From Amoebophrya sp. A120 (taxonomy: Eukaryota; Sar; Dinophyceae; Syndiniales; Amoebophryaceae), in assembly GCA_905178155.1 (NCBI GenBank), contig CAJINV010000002.1, positions 3,417,515 through 3,481,514 of the forward strand: a DNA stretch of 64,000 nucleotides. Reading direction: 5' to 3'. The position numbers and the translations under genes are program-made. Each line of letters begins with the position of its first letter. The stretch's first letter is position 1. This document shows positions 11,501 to 20,700 of this stretch, one piece after another. The notes under the pieces are model-generated. The model searched no databases, was not told the DNA's origin, and worked only from the letters and a program-made list of their open reading frames with translations.

Positions 11501-14143
11501 GCGAAGAAGTATCCTGAGTACAAACGGTCCCACCTCATAGTCAAGATGGGAAATCTGCTAGACAAATCAACAAGCTTAAGTTGTTACGCATGACAAGTTT
11601 GGCCCTGTGGTGGAATCCTGTTTAGCGCGTTCAGAAGCATCGCAAGTCTAAGCATATCGCGCTGATTGGAGCACTACAAATTCCAAAGCGCGACTAGGAA
11701 ACTCTTCTCATGCATGGGGCTCCGCATGAGAAACATTTTGAGCATGCGGATTTGCATGAAAACTATGGGGCGGGATGTTTTTACACAGGATAAGGAAAAA
11801 TCCCGAATTACCACCGGCACCACGGTCAGCGACACAACTTCCGGAACGACCAGCGAGGGTGTAGTTCCTGGAGACGAAGATCACGCGCGAAAAAAGAAGA
11901 AGAAGAAGGTGAATAAAGCCGGGGCCAACATCAACAACAACATCACCGACCCGGTGCAAGAGCTGGTCGAGCCTGTGCAGCGGACTAGTAAACTTCGGGC
12001 CAGCAGTCGGGTGATTCAAGAGCACGGAGCAGCAGGTGCGCACCATACTACGACTTCAAATTCTGAAGGCATAACTTCCACTTCGGACGCATCTGCTATT
12101 GAGAGGAAAAATCCCCCCTCCCCATATTGAAAAGGCATGTTTCCGAAAATTTGTGTTGCTGATTTGAGGTCACAAATCGCAATTGTTTTGCAAGAAGACA
12201 AGGGCAGAAGCTTCCGCCCCATTATGGAGGCGATTTGTCATGCTGTTGGGCGTAAAGGGGAGCCGCCTGCCATGCTGAACAACTAGACGCATACGCCCCT
12301 CCCTAGCTTGGGGATCTGACCGCAATGCTTTCCTGCAATACAAAGCTGATTTGCGTACCCAAATCCAGCATCAGAAATTTCGTTTTGATATGGGGAGGGG
12401 GGATTTTTCCTTGCAATATCTGCTTCCGACACGTCCGGTGGAGAGGAAGCGCACGGCAAGGGGCCTCAGAAAAAGAAGAAGAAGAAGGTCGTATCATTTG
12501 TAAAAACGTCCCCACACCAGAGTCAAGATGGGGAATCTGCTAGACAAATCACCCAGCTTTGGTCGTTTGGCATGACAAGTTTCTCCTCGTGCTGTAATCC
12601 TGTTTAGGTAGTTCAGCAGCATCACAGATCCAGTATATCATGCGGATTGTAGTATCACAAATTCCAAAGCACGACTAGAAAATGCCTCTCATGGCGCTCC
12701 GCATGACAAACTTTTTTGGCATGCAGATTTGCATGACAACTCTGGTGTGGGGACGTTTTTCCTCAGGATAGGTCGTGGCGGGTACATCGACGAAGCAAGC
12801 GAAGCAGGGCGAAGCGGACGCATCCATGGAAGCGGCCGAGAAGGAGCTGCTGAGCGAAGCGAAGTATGCATTGCAAATATGTCTGGGCTAGCAGGAAGGT
12901 GGAATTTGTGATGTGTGTTGCAGATCATACAAAAATCTGTGTCGCATGACTTGCAAAAGGTGCCCACTTCTGGCCAGCCTGAGAGGGTATTTGTTTCTCA
13001 TGCAGAATAGGCATCACTAAGAGGCTGCAGAACCACTTGTGATGCTAGGCCCTGCATTCCAGATGTGGGGCAGCTTGGAAAAACTGCATGACAAATTTCG
13101 AAATCTTCCAGACCGAGACAAATTTGCACTTGATACGAAGCGCGCACTCGCGGACGTCGGCTTTTCGAAGCAGCAGGCGACACTCTATGCAATACAAATT
13201 TCCCGTACATGTTGTACAAGATGCATCACAAATTTCACCAATTTGGAGTGTAGTAACACTTGGCATGCTGAATTAGGATCAAAGCCCAATTTTGTAATTC
13301 AGAGACTGCATTTGTACGTCGTGTACGGAAAATTTGCTGTGGATACACTCCTTGCGAACCGCATTGCGGGCGTTCGCGCGGCGGAGCTGCGGTCGCAGAA
13401 CATGAAGCTCACCGACGAGGAAAAAGCCATCGCCCAGCGGGGCCTCAACGGCGCGAAAATTTTGGATCTGAGTGACTTAGTGGACGAACTGGTGGCCCAG
13501 AAAGCCAGCTTCTTCGTGAAAACGCTCGCTCCCACCTCCACCATGCAGTCTATGCGGGTTATCCCGAACAAAAACATCCCCATTCCACAGTTGTCATGCA
13601 AATCCGCAAGCCTAAAATGTCTCTCATGCGCAGCCCCATGGCAGCCATTTTCCAATGCTACCGGGGAGTTTGTGATGCTGGAATCAGGATAAGATAGTCA
13701 ATTTGTCATGCTGATGCACTAGCTAAACAGGATTACACTACGGGCCCAAACTTGTCATGCTCGAAAGCCAAAACTTGGAGACTTGTATTGCGCTTTTGCC
13801 AACTTGACCATGGGGCGGGGACGTTTTTGCTCAGGATACGGGTCAGCGCCCGCCCGGTATCTATGTTGGCGGAACGGTGCATTATGCATTGCAAAAGTAT
13901 CGTACTAGTAGTATGAATTGCATTACAAATTTTCTCCGCATGAGAAATGGAATTTGTAATGCTGATTGACCTTAGGAAAAAGATTTGTAAAAATGCATAA
14001 CTGCAATTACTACGAGTGCGATACTTATTTTGCACAGGATATGCATGACGGGGCAGCCATTGTCGATGCTGGCCAGTCGGATGGAAGGTGGTGGTGACCA
14101 TGCTGGTGGACACAAAAAGCACAAAGTGAAAACCAAGCACTAA
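5541..14143 (+). CDS. Paralogue 2, single-pass membrane protein with Cys-rich outer domain
   Basis: Exons 5541-6234, 7553-7820, 8020-8278, 8551-8791, 8954-9046, 9203-9247, 9578-9637, 9803-10144, 10334-10677, 10889-11180, 11448-11509, 11798-12096, 12424-12491, 12776-12864, 13141-13185, 13351-13559, 13844-13882 and 14047-14143 give 1181 codons. I start at the MSLRR methionine because paralogue 5 begins MSLRQ; an in-frame ATG at 5451 is the alternative. Order: hydrophobic N-terminus ending FVSA/LSFS (about 28-35), a Cys-rich region opening CPRCQAYNF (about 141-400), a Thr/Pro-rich stalk (about 408-487), a helical juxtamembrane segment, a membrane span after CCNCCC (about 586-614), GLSPAYAKVLAQQIA, KRLGLDF and PERVGRLRYFLEAVA, STMVLDLHAV (about 843), LMPPKKRYD (about 880), Lys tracts, DLVDELVAQKASFF (about 1110) and MLAERCMTGQPLSMLASR. 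The 7820/8020 junction is the weakest. Sixteen introners interrupt it. Function unknown; probably a surface protein. Confidence 0.85.
6235..7547. mobile_element. Introner, family A, enlarged by an internal insertion
   Basis: 1313 bp between perfect ttcca duplications, about five times the family's usual length. Left and right ends are normal family A (A2 subtype, as at 31182). About 1.05 kb of unrelated sequence sits near its right end. Removal continues the Cys-rich domain in frame (CSGS to IRGDDQVTGW). Confidence 0.85.
6463..7511. mobile_element. Nested insertion inside the family A introner
   Basis: About 1.05 kb that shorter family members lack. It is bounded by an 11-bp direct repeat, tgacaagtctg, at 6452-6462 and 7501-7511. 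No gene or terminal inverted repeat was recognised inside. It could be a secondary transposon or a duplication product. Confidence 0.5.
7821..8019 (+). other. Tentative GT-AG intron in paralogue 2
   Basis: Reading on past 7820 meets a stop at 7864. Removing GTGTAT...GCTGAG restores the frame to the exon that opens LLKAKASEQRV. That exon leads into a Cys pair and a later PSHRV segment resembling paralogue 3 (PDHRV). The donor is weak and no inverted-repeat introner fits here, so the boundaries need RNA evidence. Confidence 0.4.
8279..8545. mobile_element. Introner, family L
   Basis: 267 bp with flanks tcaaa/tcaac. The ends are imperfect inverted repeats sharing a gtgttaca core, with TAT and ATA termini. 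Removal joins DTSIK to RVDFTTTTT in frame. Confidence 0.65.
8792..8948. mobile_element. Introner, family B
   Basis: 157 bp with flanks accac/accgc. The termini are tacgcattgcaaaagtatcg and cgatacttttgtagtggata. It interrupts the Thr/Pro-rich stalk. Confidence 0.85.
9047..9197. mobile_element. Introner, family B
   Basis: 151 bp with perfect tggat duplication. It splits the codon between Gly and Ser in DSAG/SGDGD. Confidence 0.92.
9248..9572. mobile_element. Introner, family E
   Basis: 325 bp with perfect agtca duplication. The long inverted ends contain tcaaatcgacaaa-like arms (gtcgatttcg at the right). Removal gives LPELV/NRCVDPE. Confidence 0.9.
9638..9797. mobile_element. Introner, family B
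   Basis: 160 bp with flanks gttca/gctca. Removal joins KIEVVF to IAKGNVVEA ahead of the membrane span. Confidence 0.88.
10145..10328. mobile_element. Introner, family B
   Basis: 184 bp with perfect ctctg duplication. A 14-bp block, gacaaattccattt, is tandemly triplicated inside (about 10219-10262), and the right end carries a small extra ttttggt insertion. Confidence 0.9.
10678..10883. mobile_element. Introner, family F
   Basis: 206 bp with flanks aagaa/gagaa. The right end gggaaatcgaaatttgtatt then gcata matches other F copies. Removal joins KMQQE to HPKDTK. Confidence 0.8.
11181..11442. mobile_element. Introner, family A
   Basis: 262 bp with perfect ccaag duplication. The interior runs opposite to the copies at 30852 and 34551. 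It lies just before the LMPPKKRYD motif (GFQ/ALMPPKK). Confidence 0.95.
11510..11792. mobile_element. Introner, family C
   Basis: 283 bp with flanks agaag/aggaa. The left end is decayed (acggtcccacctcatagt) and the right is tggggcgggatgtttttac then acaggata. Confidence 0.85.
12097..12418. mobile_element. Introner, family D
   Basis: 322 bp with perfect tctgc duplication. The ends are aaaaatcccccctccccata and tatggggaggggggattttt. Confidence 0.93.
12492..12770. mobile_element. Introner, family C
   Basis: 279 bp with perfect ggtcg duplication. The ends are gtccccacaccagagt and actctggtgtggggac. By my reading this is the only copy whose duplication would also allow GT...AG boundaries. Confidence 0.95.
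12865..13135. mobile_element. Introner, family A
   Basis: 271 bp with perfect cgaag duplication. The ends carry several substitutions (tctgggctagcagg; ccagaccgagacaaat), so this looks an older copy. Confidence 0.88.
13186..13345. mobile_element. Introner, family F
   Basis: 160 bp with perfect cactc duplication. It sits inside the second helical hairpin (KQQATL/LANRIAG). Confidence 0.9.
13560..13838. mobile_element. Introner, family C
   Basis: 279 bp with perfect cgggt duplication. The interior is inverted relative to 12492. Confidence 0.93.
13883..14041. mobile_element. Introner, family B
   Basis: 159 bp with perfect tgcat duplication. It splits the conserved ERCM/TGQPLS motif, which reads intact once it is removed. 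Confidence 0.93.
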
Positions 14144-15306
14144 GACCACTCGGTCGTGGCCCCGAGCTGGCCGAAGTGAGGAGGATTGTTAAAGAAAAGG
14201 AAATCGTTGGCATCCTCGAGGGGCGGAGGATTTTCACACCTGCTTTTCACGAATTTGTTTCAAAAAAGTAAATAGTAATTTCAAGTAGTTCAATCACAGT
14301 ACAACCTTTAATCAAAAAATTATGTTATTCATCTTAACACACTGGATTTCAACAAGTTTACTTTACATATATCATTTTACAACTATCGTTTCGCATGCCT
14401 CAAGTTTACATATTTCATTTACACATAGTCTCTTCATCTTAAACAACAATTTTACATATTTCATTCACACAGCACCACAACAATCATTTTTCTTTTTTGC
14501 TTTTCGACCCAAATCCAACACAACCACGCTGTGACGATCGAAAATGGTAGACATACCCTGTCTAAGTAAATGATGGCACTCAACATCTTCCATCAAGCGA
14601 TGAAGCTCGTGCCCCCTGAGCACCGTTTTTCTTTGCCGCAGAGTCAGCACGTACTAAAGGTACTTACTAGTGCCACCGGATGAAAACGGTTTCGGTTGCC
14701 CCCACCGGATCCTTCGTCTGCAGCTTTTTAAGCCTCGAATAGAAAGAACCCAGCAGAGTGTTTTTAGAAATTGCATAAGTCCCCAAAAGAATTAAAGACT
14801 GCAAGAACACGGCATGCTTCTACATTACTTTTTTCTCAGAGGAGGCTACAGGAAGTTGTTGTGCTGACGGCAGAACAAGTAACCGGTGTAGGAGTTGCTG
14901 CAGCAGAAATGACAGAAGGACCTGCCAACATTTTCGCTCTTTAGATTCAGATTTATTGCAAACAAGACGCTATTTTGTACTAGGCATTGTTCGTCACCAC
15001 GATAGACAAGCGCTGTGCGATGGGCAGGATCGCGATGGTCCTATGTTCATTGTTCTGGTACTGGTGAAAAAAGCAACCGCCACCAACATCTCGTCGTGGT
15101 CGTGCGCCTTCTCATACGTAAGAACAAGTAGATGTCGTGGGAAAGCCGACGTAGCCGACGCCTGCTAACAGCGCAAAGATAATGACACGTCCTACCTACT
15201 CTTTTCTTTGAAGAGTTTGTAGCAGCATCCAGGTCCAACTCGTTGCAAATCGGTTTTCAGTTTCTCGTATGCCACTCGGTCGTATGCCACTCGTAGTGCC
15301 ACTCGC
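14137..15306. repeat. Tandem unit 1 of about 1.17 kb
   Basis: Starts at the last codons of paralogue 2 (cactaagaccactcggtcg) and is repeated at 15307 and 15733. The shared segments include a cgtggccccgagctggcc block and a block at 14519-14655 that recurs near 16195-16325. Confidence 0.85.
14465..15039 (-). pseudogene. ABC-transporter ATPase C-terminal fragment, unit 1
   Basis: On the minus strand 15039-14980 reads TIAILPIAQRLSIVVTNNA then stop, close to the ABC H-loop pattern (I.IAHRLS.V), with the His replaced by Gln. Further along the same strand, 14650-14465 opens LTLRQRKTVLRGHELHRLM, like the segment after the H-loop (YVL..GK.V..G.HEEL). No Walker A, Walker B or signature motif is present in the unit. 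I infer fragments or a decayed gene end carried by the tandem repeat. It could also be the 3' exons of a gene lost in the gap. Confidence 0.35.
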
Positions 15307-15732
15307 AGCACTAAGACCACTCGGTCGTGGCCCCGAGCTGGCCGAAGTGAGGAGGATTGTCAAAGAAAAGGAAATCGTTGGCATCCTCGAGGGGAGGAGG
15401 ATTTTCACACCTGCTTTTCACGAATTTGTTTCAAAAAAGTAAATAGTAATTTCAAGTAGTTCAATCACAGTACAACCTTTAATCAAAAAATTATGTTATT
15501 CATCTTAACACACTGGATTTCAACAAGTTTACNNNNNNNTCATACGTAAGAACAAGTAGATGTCGTGGGAAAGCCGACGTAGCCGACGCCTGCTAACAGC
15601 GCAAAGATAATGACACGTCCTACCTACTCTTTTCTTTGAAGAGTTTGTAGCAGCATCCAGGTCCAACTCGTTGCAAATCGGTTTTCAGTTTCTCGTATGC
15701 CACTCGGTCGTATGCCACTCGTAGTGCCACTC
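15307..15732. repeat. Tandem unit 2, interrupted by the N gap
   Basis: Only the first 226 bp (15307-15532) and last 193 bp (15540-15732) of the unit are present, matching 14137-14362 and 15112-15306 of unit 1. Comparison suggests about 750 bp missing or collapsed. Confidence 0.85.
15533..15539. other. Assembly gap of seven N
   Basis: Seven n bases between two halves of a repeat unit; a placeholder, not a measured length. Confidence 0.99.
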
Positions 15733-16985
15733 GCAGCACTAAGACCACTCGGTCGTGGCCCCGAGCTGGCCGAAGTGAGGAGGATTGTCAAAGAAAAGGA
15801 AATCGTTGGCATCCTCGAGGGGAGGAGGATTTTCACACCTGCTTTTCACGAATTTGTTTCAAAAAAGTAAATAGTAATTTCAAGTAGTTCAATCACAGTA
15901 CAACCTTTAATCAAAAAATTATGTTATTCATCTTAACACACTGGATTTCAACAAGTTTACATATTTCATTTTACAACTATCGTTTCGCATGGGTCAAGTT
16001 TACATATTTCATTTACACATAGTCTCTTCAACAACAATTTTACATATTTCATTTACCACAACATTCATCCTTTTTTTTGCTTTCTTTCTTTCTTTCTTTC
16101 TTTCTGTTCGTGCCAGGGCTTGGCGTCAAAGGTTCAAGGCCCTAAAGGTTTTTTTGCTTTTGAACCCAAATCCAACACAACCACAAGACGGACGCTGCGA
16201 CGATCGAAGATGGTAGACATACCCTGTCTAAGTAAATGATGGCACTCAACATCTTCCATCAAGCGATGAAGCTCGTGCCCCCTGAGCACCGTTTTTCTTT
16301 GCCGCAGAGTCAGCACGTACTAAAGGTACTTACTAGTGCCACCGGATGAAAACGGTTTCGGTTGCCCCCACCGGATCTTTCGTCTGCAGCTTTTCAAAAC
16401 TCGAATAGAAAGAACCGATCAGAGTGTTTTTAGAAATCGCATAAATTCCCCAAAACAAGAATTAAAGACTGCAAGAACACGGCATGCTTCTACATCACTT
16501 TTTGCTCTTCCGGGGAGGCTACAGGACGTTCTTGTGCAGCTGGCGGCACACAAAGTAAGTAGATGGTGTAGGAGGTGCTGCAGCAGAAATGACAGAGGAA
16601 TCTGCCAACATCTTCGCTCTTGTTTAGATTCAGATTTTCAAATGAGGCTATCATGTAGTACCAAGGCACGCATTCTTGTCCTTCACGAAGGACAGGCGGT
16701 GCGTGATCAAGATGATCGCGATGGGAGTGAAGATTCACTGTTCTGCTACAAGTGAAAAACCAACCGCCAGCACCAACATTTTTCCGTCGTTGTCGTGCGC
16801 CTCGTACCTAGTAAGAAGTAGCCGTGGGAGCAAAGCCGTGGCCGAAGCTTTAGCTTGATGTTACTGTTAGCAGCGCACGCATGACCATGACACGTCGTAC
16901 ATACACTCCGTTGCACGTCAAGTCTCTTTGCAATCGTTCAGGCTGAACCTGATTTCAAATCGCTTTTCACTTTCTCGTGCGGAAA
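15733..16985. repeat. Tandem unit 3, diverged
   Basis: Repeats unit 1 with more substitutions and indels. It includes a (tttc)n microsatellite at about 16080-16104 that unit 1 lacks, and similarity fades near the ttctcgtgcgg at about 16980. Confidence 0.75.
16134..16728 (-). pseudogene. ABC-transporter ATPase C-terminal fragment, unit 3
   Basis: The minus strand 16728-16651 reads TPIAIILITHRLSFVKDKNA, with the H-loop His intact (ITHRLS). It is preceded by an in-frame stop, and its offset relative to unit 1 suggests a frameshift. 16316-16134 repeats the LRQRKTVLRGHELHRLM segment. Order and spacing fit the end of an ABC nucleotide-binding domain. The upstream ATPase motifs are not found before 17783, so this is not an intact gene as assembled. 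Confidence 0.38.
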
Positions 16986-17783
16986 GCCAAGATACTAACT
17001 GGTAGTTAAGAAAAAAACTAGAATATGTCCGGTTCCTGACATACTAGTCGTACATCAGCGTTGTCCACTGTTTTCTCGTGTCATCAAGTACGTGGTGCTG
17101 CATCTGGGCGTTTAAAAAAATCGTATCGTACTATGAGAATAGGGTCCACGTCGTGTGATATTCGTGTTGATGTCGTGGTATGACTAAGTAGTTTTTCTGG
17201 GTCCTTGTTCCCAAAACGCAACTACAACGTAAATTTGGTCACACAAATTCATTCCTGTCGTCCATTTACTAACAACGTTGTCGTTCCTCTTTGTCATCGT
17301 CTTCCTCGTTGTGGCCCAGATCTCGTATATAAGCTCGCCCTTGCCAGCAGCACCAAGACTCACTGCATGACTCGCAACTACTACATAGAGAAACAACTAT
17401 CATCAAGATCAAGGCGCGGCAACGCATAGTTCTACGTCGTTTTGAAGAATAAATTTCGAAAGACAGACGGCGCTAGACGTTCCCCCCCGTACTAGCCGAG
17501 TTATTCTATGTCAAGTCTTGTCTATGCAATGACTAGTAGAGTACGAATTTATCTCCCCACCGAGTCCTAGTAAGTAAAAGTATCCGAAGAAAAGGAGGAC
17601 GACTTCTGATTTCCCCGGTGTCAAAGTAGAAACCGCGTCTCATAGCGGGCAGTTAAAAAGCATCTATCTCTGTATCGTTTTATTTTGGATTTCGGCTAGC
17701 GCTAGCCTGTGCCTGTGTAGTTGGCCCTTTTTTCTTGTTCAGAAACATAATTCTAGCAGGGACCACGGGAAGAGTAGATCAAC

Positions 17784-20700
17784 ATGTTGAGCCGCGGCGA
17801 CCAGGACGAGATCCTTCTTCAAATGGCGTGGCTGCGAAGTGGTACTAGTAGAAACTCCACGCTGGCTTCCTGCAGGTTTCATCTGAGGGTCTGGCTACTA
17901 CGTATCTTTGTGTGGACCTTGATGATGCGCGACCTCGTCCTGCTCGTCGTCCCGCAAAACGAAGATGTACTTCAGAAGCAGAAGATGTTGTTTTCCTCGC
18001 CAATTTTACCTCCTCCTGTCCGCGCGTTGTCGTTTTCCGTGCGGAAGCACACCAAAACCACGACGACCCAAAAGGAGAAAACGGGCGCGAAAGTGAAGAC
18101 CAAAACCTCCGTAGTGGCAAAGAAAAGAACAGCTAGATCCACTACAGCTCCGCAGCTCTCGTCGCGGCGGGCAGCAGGAAGAGTTGTATCTGGTGTGTCG
18201 AGCACTACGACGAGAACCTCCTCGTTGAAAAGGATTCTGTTCGACGGGCGGAAACAAGAAAAATCCTCGCACAGTAGAGGTCGTTTCGAAGAGGAAAGTG
18301 CATTTATTTCAACACGCCAGCAAAAATTTGTCGGTGGAGAAGAGCAACATCAAGAACTGGAGCAACATCCACGCGCCATTGAAGAAAAATCTGTACTGTC
18401 TGAGCCGCAGGTCGTCCAGAACAATCGGACCACTCTGCTTTCCCTTCATTCCGGGACCTCCGCCTCCGCAGATCGGGACGACCCCGCCGGACTGCTGGAA
18501 GTAGAAGTCGAGAGAAGAACTAGCGGGAAGAACGAGGGGCGGCGGGAAGAACACCAGACTAGCCAGAAAAACGAGGCTTCTGTTGACATGTATGACTACC
18601 ACAACAAGTATCCCTATTGCCCCCGGTGCCAGGTATACAATCTTGTCGGCCTGGTTGATCCCAGCACCGGCGACGGGGCCGGCTGGTATGATACGCATGT
18701 GACGGACACGCGGTGGAGCGCATTTCCTGTGCCGCAACTCGATCAGAAAGCAACGTGGAAAGACTGTGGCGGCAGCACAGGGATCACGTGTGCGGAGACA
18801 GCAGCGCGGAAGACGGTAGACATGTGTGAGGCCGCGGGCTGTGATGCGACTTTCCTAGACCAAGTGAGCTCGGTAGCCGACATCGCGCCGCCAGGCTGGA
18901 CAGGCGCGACGGGTAGCGTAGATTGGAGCGGAATTGCCACGGAGTTGCAAAGCGGCATTGGTGACGGGCACAAGGCGTTCGCGGTCCACTGTAAGCCAAG
19001 TCCGTGCTATGTTACCGTCCAGAGTATCCATTCAAAAAAAAACCGCCCTCTCCCCATATTCAGGAGGAAATTTCCCGTACTGAGGTGGTGGACACAATCG
19101 CTTCGCCTTGTAGTACGGCACTGAGGGCATTTTCGAGGCCACCTGGTCAGGTCGAGACAATTCTAAACCTTCAGAAGGGTTGGTAGTCGATTGTTCCGCC
19201 GCAGAGAGAAACGCACACAGCAGGATGCTTCCTGTCGGTCTTGCTTCTCCAGTACGCATGATCGAGGCACTTCTGCTGCAGACAACAACAAGTAGTCCTC
19301 AGCGAATACAAGCTGCCCTGTGCCTTGGACTTTGCAGAAGTATGTGGAGGGGGGGATTTTTCCGTACGATGGAAGACGTGCAACAACCGGTGTACAACAG
19401 CAACAAAGCTGCTCAGGACAAAAGCTGCGAAAGCCATGCCTGTTGCCGAGCCGGCAAAAAAAAGTCTCATTTTCCCCCCTATTGGTGCCCCAATCAGTCC
19501 CAAGGGGCAGCAGCCCTCGAAAGCCTTTTCTCGTGGAATTTCGAAGTCAGTAAGGCCAATGCACAAGAGTGGAAGCTCTGGTTACAGCAGTACCCGCGTT
19601 CGACGTTTTGCTACTACTGCCGCCCCGGTCCAGAAGATCCCCAGCCCCGTTGGTCGAAGGACGACTACTTTTACGATGAACCTATTCCGGGCAAACCATT
19701 TCCCGATCACCGGGTGGAGGCGTTTGAGTTGAGTGGCATGCTCCGTAAAATTCAGCTCGGAGAAGGCAGTGATTCCGCGGGATCTGTTCCCGGTGGCACG
19801 AATCCGAACGGTGAGACGCCAGGAGGAGGACCCAATGAAAACGGAGCTACGGGTATCATGAGCAAAAACAGTGCCCACACCCCATAGTCAAGTACAAGTT
19901 GGGTGACCTCAGCTAGCAACAGAAAGAGAAATCCAGAAGTTTTGGGAGTCACGCATGACAACTTCCTCATTGTATTCTTGCAGTCTACAGTTTAGAAAAG
20001 GCTGCCGCATAACAAATCCATCTCGATCTCATCATCCTGTTTACAGCATAATACAAGTTCCAAAGCACGACTGAGAATGCCTCTCATGGGGATACGCATT
20101 GCAAATTTTCCTCTGTTTGCAAATCTGCATGACAAGAACTCTGGGGTCGTGGGGACGTTTTTGCCGGGGACAACTGTGACAATTCCGAGCGACACGGCCG
20201 ACGCAGAAGACGACAAGGACATTCCGAAGTGCGCAGATGTGTACGCCAGAACTGCAATTGACGATTTATGGCGTTCTCAAACGTTACATTCTCAACTGTT
20301 GCATGAATTTGTCATGCAAAAGTACCTTAAGCCGGCAGATGATCATGATCGAGCTGCTTCGCATGACAAATTTCGGGAGGGCTAGACAGCATCTAAATCT
20401 GCGCCAAACTTGTCATGCAAAAGGCGCAATCTTCCTCCTTTCACTTTTGCCAGTCTTGCATTACACAGTTGAGAATGTAAACATTTGAGAACTCCATACG
20501 ACTGCACAGCGAAAAACAACTACACTCGACTGGAAAACTTCGTTATCGACCGCTACTACAGTGAGCACAACACAAACCCGGGCGACATTGCGGCTTGCGC
20601 CACCGCGTGCAATTTCGGCATGGACAACTGTGCCGCCTACTCCTTATCAAATGCAAAAATGTCTGGGTCTGGAAGATGACGAGATTTGTCATGCTAGTCT

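Larger units (their letters stand above)
14144..17783. other. Intergenic repeat array between paralogues 2 and 3
   Basis: Consists of the tandem units above (to about 16985), then about 800 bp with no recognised gene or repeat before the start codon of paralogue 3. Confidence 0.6.
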
